This document shows, piece by piece, positions 1 through 9,200 of a stretch of DNA of 23,545 bases. The notes beneath the pieces are model-generated. The model worked only from the letters and a program-made list of their open reading frames with translations, did no database searches and was not told the origin of the DNA. Positions within the stretch are counted from its first letter, which is position 1, and each line of letters begins with the position of its first letter. Source of the DNA: Pelargonium nanum. Taxonomy: Eukaryota; Streptophyta; Magnoliopsida; Geraniales; Geraniaceae. The position numbers and the translations under genes are program-made. The stretch covers positions 1 through 23,545 of the forward strand of contig JAYMTF010001415.1 in assembly GCA_036897485.1 (NCBI GenBank), written 5' to 3'.

Positions 1-448
1 GCCCTTCGGCGCACTGGCGACCCTCCCAGAGCTCTAGCCCTCCGGTCACGATCCCAGGGACGAACACCACCGGGTGCTTGGCGGTGAGCCCCTCCTTCTT
101 CAACTTCACACCGGGAGGGTCCGGCAAGGGTCCGGTGATCGCCTCCGTGACGTATTGAGGAATCGAAGCCGGCATCGCCTGGTAGAGGAACAGCAAAATC
201 CACCATGACATGCAAATGCAGCCTACGAACCAGCAACAACTGTCCACGCACGACCAATTCCTCTTCTCCACGACTCCCTTGATCCTTGCACGAACCTTCC
301 TCTTCTTGCTGCTGCTGGTGGAGGCGTTGTTGTTGTTGCTGCTGTTGTTGTTGTTCTCGTCGTCCTCGCTTGTTTCTCTGGTGATCTTTGAATCGGAGCT
401 CGAAGCTTTGTCATTGTCGGTCGCTTTTCTCCGCCGAATCAGAGGCAT
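1..448 (-). CDS. PDAT1: Phospholipid:diacylglycerol acyltransferase 1, N-terminal part (cut by window edge)
   Basis: Reading the minus strand from the ATG at 448-446 gives 149 open codons that run off the window. PDAT1 is an ER membrane enzyme that moves a fatty acid from the sn-2 position of a phospholipid to diacylglycerol, making triacylglycerol without acyl-CoA. The protein begins MPLIRRRK, as in plant PDAT1. An Asn/Ser-rich stretch follows (about residues 31-47), then a basic cluster (48-62), a Cys/Trp-rich membrane segment (about 70-91), and the conserved block AMPASIPQYVTEAITGPLPD (91-110). The start of the LCAT-like catalytic fold, with PGIVTGGLELWEG (131-143), closes the visible part. 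The catalytic Ser-Asp-His residues lie outside the window. The acidic/poly-Asn tail segment looks longer than in the Arabidopsis protein as I remember it. The family assignment is firm; whether the full gene is intact cannot be seen. Confidence 0.95.
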   Translation of the reverse strand, partial: MPLIRRRKATDNDKASSSDSKITRETSEDDENNNNSSNNNNASTSSSKKRKVRARIKGVVEKRNWSCVDSCCWFVGCICMSWWILLFLYQAMPASIPQYVTEAITGPLPDPPGVKLKKEGLTAKHPVVFVPGIVTGGLELWEGRQCAEG

Positions 449-720
449 TTACAGCGTCGAAGAGGATTCAGGATTGTATATCGTAATGTCGATTGTCGAT
501 GTGCTCCGAGACGAGGAAATTTGATTTTCCCGAGAAAATTGGATTGTTTTTTTCCCTGGAAACAAACAGGGGATGCGAGGACAGATCACGCATGACTGAG
601 AGTGAGAGTGTGAGCGTTTGGGTTTGAGTTGGCGGGTACGTATCGTGTGGGTCCCATGTGTATCCACGTGGCGGTTTCTTATTGGTGGAGTGTGTACTAC
701 CTGAAACTGAATCGACGGTG
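449..720 (-). promoter_or_regulatory. PDAT1 5' leader and proximal promoter with G-box and CCAAT box
   Basis: This stretch lies directly upstream of the PDAT1 ATG. A perfect palindromic G-box, CCACGTGG, is at 664-671 (core CACGTG 665-670). A CCAAT box on the minus strand is at 681-685. The G-box in its CCACGTGGC context is also a standard ABRE core bound by bZIP factors, which fits a lipid gene induced in seeds or by stress. I see no clear TATA box, and the transcription start is not defined. Confidence 0.5.
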
Positions 721-838
721 AAGATTAATCGCGAGAGATGCGGAGATTGGACTACGAAACAGCACGGTCCAAATTTTGAAAAAACGGTAATTAGACATTT
801 TTTAATAAAATTACCGTTAATAAACACTTGGATCGTCA

Positions 839-877
839 AGCCCAATGTAGACCGGCCCATTTGATTGACTTTGGGCC
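839..877. promoter_or_regulatory. Cluster of three TGGGCY (Site II-type) motifs
   Basis: AGCCCA at 839-844, GGCCCA at 854-859 and TGGGCC at 872-877 fall within 39 bp, about 400 bp upstream of the PDAT1 start. TGGGCY elements are known TCP-binding Site II motifs in plant promoters. Function here is inferred only from the motif. Confidence 0.35.
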
Positions 878-970
878 TTTTGGTAAATTTGTCTTGTAAT
901 TTTATTTCTTTTTAGTATTCAAATTCCAAACATAAAAAATACACTAAAAATATAAAGTAAAATATCCACA

Positions 971-996
971 AATAATAATAATAATAATAATAATAA
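971..996. repeat. (AAT)n microsatellite
   Basis: An uninterrupted AAT trinucleotide run of about 8.7 units in AT-rich intergenic DNA. Confidence 0.9.
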
Positions 997-1721
997 CCAG
1001 CCAATTTAGTGACAGAGAATTCGAGACTCCAATAAAATGATGTTTAGTAAACTAAAAATCGCATGTATTTCAACGAATTTGTGAACGATGTGATTTTGCT
1101 AATAGTCATTTACAACAAAAGGTGTTTTTGTGTTTTAATCGCCAACTTTTCCAGGCACTTCAAGACTATTTTTTAGTTGGAAGATCGTTGACATCAATCT
1201 AATGCACTACTATTGGTGATAGATGGTAAACGTCTTTCCAAGTCACGATTGCCCACAGCTTTCCTCGAATTTCAAGAGTACTGATTTTTAATTGGAAGAT
1301 CACTCGCATTAAGTTGATGCGTTTGAAAAAATGTATTTTTAGCGTTGTCTCCAATGTTTGAACTTGAGTGGTCAAAAAGGATCCAAACCATCTCAATTTT
1401 GGATCTTTCCACTTCTAATTTTCCCTTTTTCTTTTATGAAACTAACAATTTCGACGTGAACACGTAGATACGATTAAATTTATCTGCATTTTACGTTTAT
1501 TTCACATTAAAATTATCGTGTTTTTATAAAATGTGTGCAAAACAAATCGTGCAACTCACTGTCGCAAACTCACACTTATTACAAATAAAATAAAATAAGA
1601 CGATGCAGCTCAAAATCAAACTAAAATCTGAGTAGTCAACTCTATTGTTGTACCCAAAAATTGCCTAAATACAAACAAAAAACCAAACTTTAAACCCAAA
1701 GTGCATGTTGTACATAAAGCA

Positions 1722-1745
1722 AATAATAATAATAATAATAATAAT
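1722..1745. repeat. (AAT)n microsatellite
   Basis: A second uninterrupted AAT run, about eight units, in intergenic DNA. Confidence 0.9.
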
Positions 1746-2182
1746 TTGAACTTGTGGTGTGTGTTGTGCAACTTAAAGACATGCATAATGCTCCCATGCA
1801 TGCACATCAACTTCAAGTAAAGCACATTATAGCTCTAAAGTGTAATTGAAATTTTCATAGCCGACCTACTCTATTGTTTTATTTATTGCTTTATTTCAAA
1901 TATTTAATGACATTAAAAACAATTGTTTAACATAATTGAAGGTTCATTGATTAATAAATAAATAATATGCTATACTTAGCATGTAAGGAGACCAAAAGGT
2001 GACATAAAAGCATTACATATGTGTGTGTATATAGCTATAGGCTTTAGTTGATCAAAGAAGGTCACATAAAAGTGTAGATTATGCTATACTTAATTGTGTT
2101 GTAAAGTAGCATTTGAACACTTTTGGAGAATGTTTAATTATTTGGGTTGTTGTCACCTTAAAGAAAAGCAAATCCATGTTAC

Positions 2183-2386
2183 TTTTTTTTTTTTTATAAG
2201 CAACGGGACAAGTAGGCCTATGCGGCCTGTGTTTCTCACCCCTTAGTGGGGGCGTCACCCGGTTAGTTGTTAGTGTTTCCCTTAAACCCATAAATCTCAT
2301 CTCATACCGTCAGCAATGAGGCTCGAACCTGAGACCTCAAAGAAAATCCAAAGCGTATCAACCGCTTGGTCTAACATGCCTTGGTA
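2183..2386 (-). mobile_element. tRNA-derived SINE, family A, minus orientation
   Basis: Read on the minus strand, the element starts near 2386 with a tRNA-like head. It has an A-box-like stretch (TTAGACCAAGCGG, about 2361-2373) and a B-box GGTTCGAGCCT (2319-2329), the RNA polymerase III internal promoter parts. A family-specific body follows, ending in a 13-base poly(A) tail (2183-2195 as T on plus). The first 75 bases match the sequence at 23471-23545 at about 90% identity, showing that this is a dispersed family. I could not find a clean target-site duplication. Confidence 0.8.
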
Positions 2387-3418
2387 TTTTTTATTTTTTG
2401 TGAAAAAATGGATAAGAGGACGCGATTTAATTTAAGGATAAGCAATTATAAAATACTTGCGACGAGAGATGACATTTCTTTCAAAGCTACCTTATACTGT
2501 ATATTATTGATAATTTGCGTTATTATTATAACACTTTAATGTTTGTGTTAAAACAAAACTGCAAGTGAAGCAAAACGCTTATTTTGGCTGAGAATATTTC
2601 ATAGGAACAAAATCTAATCTAACTTTATGTTTTCACTTTGTTTATCGAAAGTAAATCAGTTGGTGGGCTTTTACAGAGAACAAGATTGGCTTAATGAAAT
2701 ACTTCACATGTCTCAAAACGAATGTTTTATTTAATTTTTTGATTTTTTTAAAGAAACCGTGATTAGTGTGATGTAATTGTTATTGTGTCATCGTGATTAT
2801 AATGACGCTTATTTTGAAACAAAAGTTCAAGAAAAATATGACTTGCATTCCGGACAGATGATGTGGCATGTATATAGTGAATGGACATTGCATTTGGAAA
2901 GGACCTACAAGATTACAATTTTCATGAACTTGGAGTCTCTTCTTCCATGTGGATTAATTGATTGATATTTGTTGGTTCTTTTTGTGCATGTGATGTTGAT
3001 GGACAAGGAAATGAAGCCTCATGCTTTAATGGTTTGAGTACACTATCATTCTTATAGCAATGACCCCAAGAAGTAGCAATTTTTGTGACATTTCCTACTT
3101 TGTGGGGTTTGATGGTTTATTTGATTTCAACCTTAAAACCAATATAGATTTCTTAAAATTACCATACTTCAATTTTGATTAATATATATTTTTGCGCATC
3201 ATTGAAGTAATATAAACGATGTGTTACACTGATACGCAACTCACGTGTATAGTAAAAAATTACTGCACACAATCTCACGCCAACAACATGCGATAATTAA
3301 TATAATTTAATATATTAATTGTATCACACACCCTACCAACTTTTAACTTTAATTTAGACATCACATTGCATGCAAAATTAATATAAAAAAAATACACAAA
3401 ATTAAAGTTGTCAAAACC
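2387..3418. other. AT-rich intergenic DNA, no gene seen
   Basis: Only short open frames are present; the longest, 2777-2965 on plus (62 codons), matches no family I know and has no supporting context. No RNA gene or further element was recognised. Confidence 0.5.
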
Positions 3419-3436
3419 AAAATTAACCAAAACAAA

Positions 3437-3662
3437 CCCGGTGGGTTGGCGTAGTTGGTTCAACACTACGTCCCTTAAGCAAGTGGTTGGGAGTTCGAAT
3501 CTCAGCTCTTGTGAATGGAAAAAACTCATGGGTCAGCCCCCTACCGCTTAGTGCGCTGACATAGGGCGAGTGGGGATTAGCCTGGGTGTGATAAAACGGC
3601 TTAAAGGTGCCAACCGCAGGTGCGCGGGCCCGCTCAGAAACCCCATGGTATAAACCGGAAAA
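3437..3662 (+). mobile_element. tRNA-derived SINE, family B, plus orientation, with target-site duplication
   Basis: A tRNA-like head has an A-box TGGCGTAGTTGG (3447-3458) and a B-box AGTTCGAATCT (3492-3502). The body contains GGGGATTAGCC and GGTGCGCGGGCCCG, and it ends in ATGGTATAAACCGG plus a short A run. The 3' part resembles, from memory, the shared 3' domain of plant Au-type SINEs (Angio-domain). The flanks 3419-3436 and 3663-3680 agree at 15 of 18 positions and look like the target-site duplication. The body differs from family A at 2183-2386. Confidence 0.8.
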
Positions 3663-3680
3663 AAAATTAATCAAATAAAA

Positions 3681-5690
3681 CTCCAACTACAAGCACATCT
3701 CAAAATGGACAAAGCTGCTTGGATGAATTGGTAATAGTGTCATGATTGTTATGTCCAACATGAGCTGTTTTATTGCAAATTTGCAAAATGTGAACCAATG
3801 TGTCCCAACCATAGAACATTATGGTGAAAGGTCACTTGAGAACACTAGCAAAAATGGCAATATAAAAGCCCAACAACACCAAGTTATCACCTACATGAAT
3901 TCACAAATTTGGAATTTTCATTTCAAATTCTTGCATTGTGATCAATTTTATGTTCGATCGGGTCTATCTTGAAGAGATTGTGGGTCAGATTGGACAACTT
4001 TAAATTATCCCACGTGTTTAGGTGTGACACCGTCCAAACCTGCGTCCCACAACTCAAGCATACTTGAACGTTGCTTAGATTTATGTTTGGATAACCTAAA
4101 TCCGAAAACTTTATCCGAAACCTAAATTGCAACGCTAGGATGCATTATTGCGTGCATTTCCCCAATCATGTAACAAAATCAAAAGAATTTGAGAGTTCAT
4201 GAACCTTGATCCTTTCACTTTTTTCCCATTAAATTACAAGAGATTTTGGGTTACAAATGTCTAATTAGTTTTCTTTTTTAAGTTATAACTTATTAAGACA
4301 AACATTGGATTTGTGATTGTCCAAATACAATGTTGAATGCAGAGAAATTTTAATTTTTTTTTTGGTGAACATGACAATTATTTTTGTCTATTAAGTATTT
4401 AAGTTAAGAAAAATGGCAATTATCGGAAAGAATTGCGTTATTTTAAAATAAAGTGTCGCGACATGTTATACTATAAAATTTTTTCCTTTTCTTTCATGAC
4501 TTTAAATTAAGTTATGATGAAAAGTTACCCGATATATATATTTACACTTGATACGTTGTGATTTAGCTAAGTCATTAAATAAAATTATAAAGGAAATGAC
4601 TAAAGCAAACCCGCAACACACTTATCCTTTTTTATATATTAAAAATCTAATAAAAATATATATTTACATAAATGAATATTAGATTCAGACACTGAACCAA
4701 GACCAAATTACCAAATATCCAGATAACAAACCAAGACTGAAATCATTGTAATTAATCCAAAATTTTGCCCTAATTAGGACAAAAATTTGAATATCAATTA
4801 ACCGTTGGCACATTTTTATTTTAATTGTGATGTAAACGTGATTCAATAATAACAAAATAATAAATTTGCCATTAATGAGATCTTAGCTGTGCCTTTTGCC
4901 ACCATCCTAGTGAAAAACAGCTATGGAGAGAGACTGTAAATTTCTACAAAAGGAGGGTTTGGGTACTCTTATATTATTCTTAGTTTTAGCCCATAATTAA
5001 GAATTTTATCGATTTTAAGCCCTTAGATTAGTAAAATTTTAGTTTATTCTCTAAAACTCGCTAACCAGCTTTGTATCGTCATGTCAGCAAAAATGCTACG
5101 GTAACATTCTCACAAGTGAAAAAAATTCATGTTTCCAATGGATTTAGTCTTTAAACAAGTTAAGAGTTTTGTTTGCCCCTTAAAACATGTTACACAGAAT
5201 TGCATACCACTGTGTTAGCAAAAAAAATGTTACGCTGTATGAAAAAACACTAAAAATCGCATTTAAATGATTTTAGCCTCTAAAATAGTAATTTTTTTTT
5301 TGGCTTACCCCTAATATTTGTTGGCGTGGGCCGTGTGGCAACAAGCCAACAATCTGATGGTTAAGTGGACTAAATTTACTAAGGAAATTGATCTAAATTC
5401 AATTAATAAAATTGAGGAATGTGATTATCACATCGATTATATAATTTAATTCTAAAATAGTCTCAACTGTAAATTTTGCTACGCTAAGGGTCACCTGGTT
5501 GTCATGTCAACAAAAATTGTATGCTTTAAATTAGTTTGAAATAAAATAACTTTAGTTAAGGGATCAAATTGAAACAAAAACTAAATTGAGTAACAATTCA
5601 GAATATAATGAATAGTCTGGGGACTAAAATGAAACAATTTCCATAAATTAATGGCGCTGCCAAGGAATTCAATATAATTACGATATCGCC
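3681..5690. other. AT-rich intergenic DNA, possible decayed transposon in its right half
   Basis: No coding gene is supported. About 4975-5640 has phrases typical of non-autonomous plant DNA transposons, such as repeated TTTTAGCCC-type text at the left and GGGGACTAAAATG near 5619 at the right. I could not align terminal inverted repeats, so no element is called. Confidence 0.35.
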
Positions 5691-6214
5691 ATCTTCCTCT
5701 TCCTCTGTGTGTGTAGAGCCTGGAAGTGTAGTCTATAGATATAGCCCAGATCTCAATGGCACTCTAGAGAGAGAGAGAGAGAGTAATTTATGCGTTGTGG
5801 GTCTGTTTGGAGAGAGAGAAAATGAGTGTTTCTTACTCTTTCTATCTGTCACTCCTCAGAAAAATACTCATATAATATATATGCATATATATTTATTTAT
5901 TTACAGTTCCATTGACAACCCAGATGGTGGTTTTTAGGTCTTTTTGATTTTTGATCCTCACAAACCCAAAAGACCAGTCGCTACATCCACAACAATCCAT
6001 GTCCCAAAATGCCCTATTTCCTCCATTAACGGTCACTTTCTCTGGTGTGGTCCAACTCCTAGTCTCTTTCTTCAATCTGGGATCTCGTCCAATTCACACG
6101 TAGTGGAGATTGAAAGTGACCGATTGATTGAGCTTCAAGAAACAGCTCCGAGCCACTGCTTGCATTTGCATTGCAAATCCATTTTCCTGAGCTTGTTTTG
6201 CTGTAGATTTGGAG
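5690..6214 (+). promoter_or_regulatory. BRX-like gene promoter and 5' leader with GA repeat and TATA-like tract
   Basis: Upstream of the BRX ATG lie a CT-rich patch (about 5692-5705), a (GA)n run (about 5766-5784) and an AT-rich TATATATGCATATATAT tract (about 5875-5892). The latter is the best TATA-like sequence and would put transcription start roughly 300 bp before the ATG. A transcript starting there would contain the short upstream frame at 5999-6103. The start site is inferred. Confidence 0.4.
5999..6103 (+). other. Possible uORF in the BRX leader (34 aa)
   Basis: ATG at 5999 opens a 34-codon frame ending in TAG at 6101-6103, 111 bp before the BRX start. No other ATG lies between it and the main start at 6215. 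It could dampen BRX translation if the leader reaches this far upstream; the peptide is not recognised. Confidence 0.35.
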
Positions 6215-9200
6215 ATGTTGACGTGTATAGCTTGTTCGAAGCAGCTCAACAATGGATCTATGCAACATCAGGAAGAGGACGATGTTGCTGCCACGCCCAG
6301 AACCAAACAAGCCATGAAGACTCTCAGAGCTCAGGTGAGACTTTCCAGCTCGCACACTCTGTTTCTGTTTGGTTCCCGAGAAAATGCGAGAAAGTTAGAT
6401 GGAATCACAGTTTGTCAGCTTTGAATTGTTGTTCATGTATTTGGGTTTGATGGGTTGAGTTTACTAATTAGTTATCGCTATAACCCAGAACTTAAATTCG
6501 TTTGTTTCTTCTTCTTTTTCCTGAGATTTTCTCGGCAACCAAACAGAGAACTGGATTTGAGAGTTCTGTTATATTGAATCTATTTTCCCATTAGAGGTAA
6601 AATAAAGTTGCTCCAATTAAAACCCAGAAGTCAAAATTCCCTTTTCCCCTAAGATTTTCCCGGCAACCAAGCAGAGAACTAGGTTTCTATTATAGTAGAA
6701 ATATAGTACAATTGCTCTAGCTAAGCTTTATGTATAGTTAGGTTTCTATTTGTTTGTGTTTGTAATTTGGTTTCAGCTCCAATTAAGCTCAATGCAACTA
6801 TGTGATCTTGTTGTGTTAAGAGTAACGAACCGGACCCGGAAATTTGTTTCTATTTTCAGATCAAGGACATGGCATTGAAAGCTTCGGGAGCATATAGGAA
6901 TTGCAAGCCATGTTCGGGGTGTTCAACTCATAACCAGAACAAGAACTTTACAGACTCTGATGTGGGCTCAGACTCGGCACGGCTTCATGGCTCATACCGA
7001 AGAGCTGGCAGTTCCAATTCGACACCAAGGGTGTGGGGGAAAGAAATGGAGGCAAGGTTGAAAGGGCTTTCTAGTGGGGAAGGGACTCCGGCATCGGTGA
7101 GCGGGCGTACCGAATCAGTGGTGTTTATGGAGGAAGACGAGCCCAAGGAATGGGTAGCGCAAGTGGAGCCCGGTGTTCTCATCACTTTTGTTTCATTGCC
7201 CGAGGGAGGAAATGATCTGAAACGGATTCGATTCAGGTACTGTCTCTTGTTTGTCATTGATCTTTGTAGTGAAGATTCTGATTTGTTTGATTGTGATAAT
7301 ATGTTCTATAAGTTTGGGACCATTGTGACTGTCACATTGTCCTTTTTGGCTTGAACTTTTTCTAGTTCTTGATATGCTACTGAAGGGTTTAATTTGCTGG
7401 TGTGGTGGTGACATGTTTTTAGTGCATTATATTTAGGGTAAATTGCCGATAAAAACCTTATACTTAGCCCATTTTGCAATTAACTCCCTACATTTTTTTG
7501 GGGACAACTAACTCTCTATTAAAGCTGACAATTTGGAACCGAGCCCGGTTTTGGGTTGCATAAAATGTACCCAGTTGAATTTTGGGTCGTGCGGATTTGA
7601 CATTGTAAATGGGTCTTAAAACCCGCACTAACTTGTGCATTTTCTGTGTAAAACCCACACGGACGAGTATTTGTTGTGGGTCGGGTTCATATCAGGTCTT
7701 TTAACTTGTCTTGACCCGAAACCCGCCTTGACTTGTGCATTTTCTATGTAAAACCCACACTGACGTGCATTTGTTGTTGGTCGGGTTCAGATCAGGTCCC
7801 TTACCCCGGACTTGACCTGAAACTCGAAATTCCGCCTCTACTCCTGTACTTTCAATTTTATATCCCGTTAGTTAGATTTAGCCGAATTGTTTTGCTCATT
7901 GTGTGCATGACACATGGTTTTTCATATTTTTTTCCTTCCAGAATGCCCATTTTACCCTCACTATCAGTTTATCGAAATGTAAATTTGAAAGTATTGAGAG
8001 TTTGTTGTGGCAAAAAAAGAAGTTTAGGGAGCAATCTGCAAATAGGGTCAAGTACATGGCATTTATATGCAATTTTCCCTTCTATTTGGGGTTGAGTCAC
8101 TATGACGTATTTCTTCTCCATTAGATTTTAACTCTCTGGTGAGACTAGATCTGCAAGTGCATGTGAATTTTAACTCTACATTTATTCCGTGTGGTGGAAG
8201 TGGCCCGCAATATGGGCCATGGATAAGGGCTTGGCCTACATATAATTTTCAGCTTTGTTGCATTTCCAATAATTGTTGCCTCCTTGTCTGCATTAGGTGT
8301 ATTATTTCGGTACATTGCTTGTATCTACGAGATTCAGAGCCATGCTCTTTATTCATGCTTGGTTTCAACGGCTTAGAAGATAATATGATGCTTGTGGCTG
8401 TGTTGCACCTAAGGTGGTAAAGCTTAGGACATTGAGCACAACATACGGAAGTGGGCATGTCGGCGCCGGTACCCATCATAGATTGTCTTCCACAATATTC
8501 AAATGCAAAAGAAATGAAACCCCATCTTTTGATAATGAGACCAACACGGCGAAGAGCTCAAATGAGCTCATGCCTTGCTTTGATTGAATTGTTTTTTTCT
8601 TCCACTGTAGTTTTAAAGCATAAGTATCTAATAACCATCGATATTTACACTAAACACGCCTCATTTGTGCCATAGCGGAAATATTTTACCCTTTCGTTCA
8701 GCTGGGATTAGTAGATTAAGACCAGAAACAGCCTCCAAAACCGAATACAGAGTCAATGTTTGAAGCATGAATGTGACAGTATTTTGAAAATAACAACGTT
8801 CCTAATTTAAGATCACTCTGGTGTAGCAATATCATAGTTATTGCTATGATGTATAGACATTGACTATTATCTTTGTGTTTAGGTGTTTTTCCAGGGTTTG
8901 TTGTAGACGGTTGTGCTTGCTAATAACTCTTTTGTTTATTTTGATCAGCCGTGAATTATTTAATAAATGGCAAGCTCAAAGGTGGTGGACGGAGAACTAT
9001 GATAAGGTTATGGAACTATACAATGTCCAAAGATTCAATCACCATGCCGTCCCGCTTCCAACCCCTCCAAGATCTGAAGACGAGGTAAAGTTGCAGCCTA
9101 TATTCAATCTAATAGAAGTTAAATTGTTGAAATCTACTCTATTAAGTGAGTCAGCTCAAACACGGCCTGATTATTAAACGAGTTGAGTTACACGACACAA

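Larger units (their letters stand above)
878..2182. other. AT-rich intergenic DNA, no gene seen
   Basis: Apart from the two AAT microsatellites, I see only short open frames without family resemblance or plant-like splice context. A weak direct repeat (a TTGGAAGATC core near 1179 and again near 1290) and a pair of similar TATGCTATACTTA stretches (near 1967 and 2079) hint at old duplications or decayed insertions. Confidence 0.5.

Noticed and set aside
210..524. 104-codon plus-strand Leu-rich frame
   Set aside because: It is antisense to the PDAT1 coding sequence; the poly-Leu run is the complement of Asn/Ser codons.
468..860. 130-codon minus-strand frame upstream of PDAT1
   Set aside because: It lies in the promoter/leader, has no recognisable domain and overlaps the G-box region; at most its 3' part could act as a uORF.
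2319..2374. Possible tRNA gene (A and B boxes on minus strand)
   Set aside because: The boxes belong to a SINE head: no foldable cloverleaf was apparent, a repeat body and poly(A) tail follow, and a second copy exists at 23471.
3447..3502. Possible tRNA gene on plus strand
   Set aside because: The pol III boxes are followed by a SINE body and flanked by a target-site duplication rather than a tRNA 3' end.
5944..6450. 168-codon open frame over the BRX leader and exon 1
   Set aside because: It lacks an ATG at its start, reads exon 1 in the wrong frame and runs into intron 1; the BRX frame from 6215 explains the coding signal.
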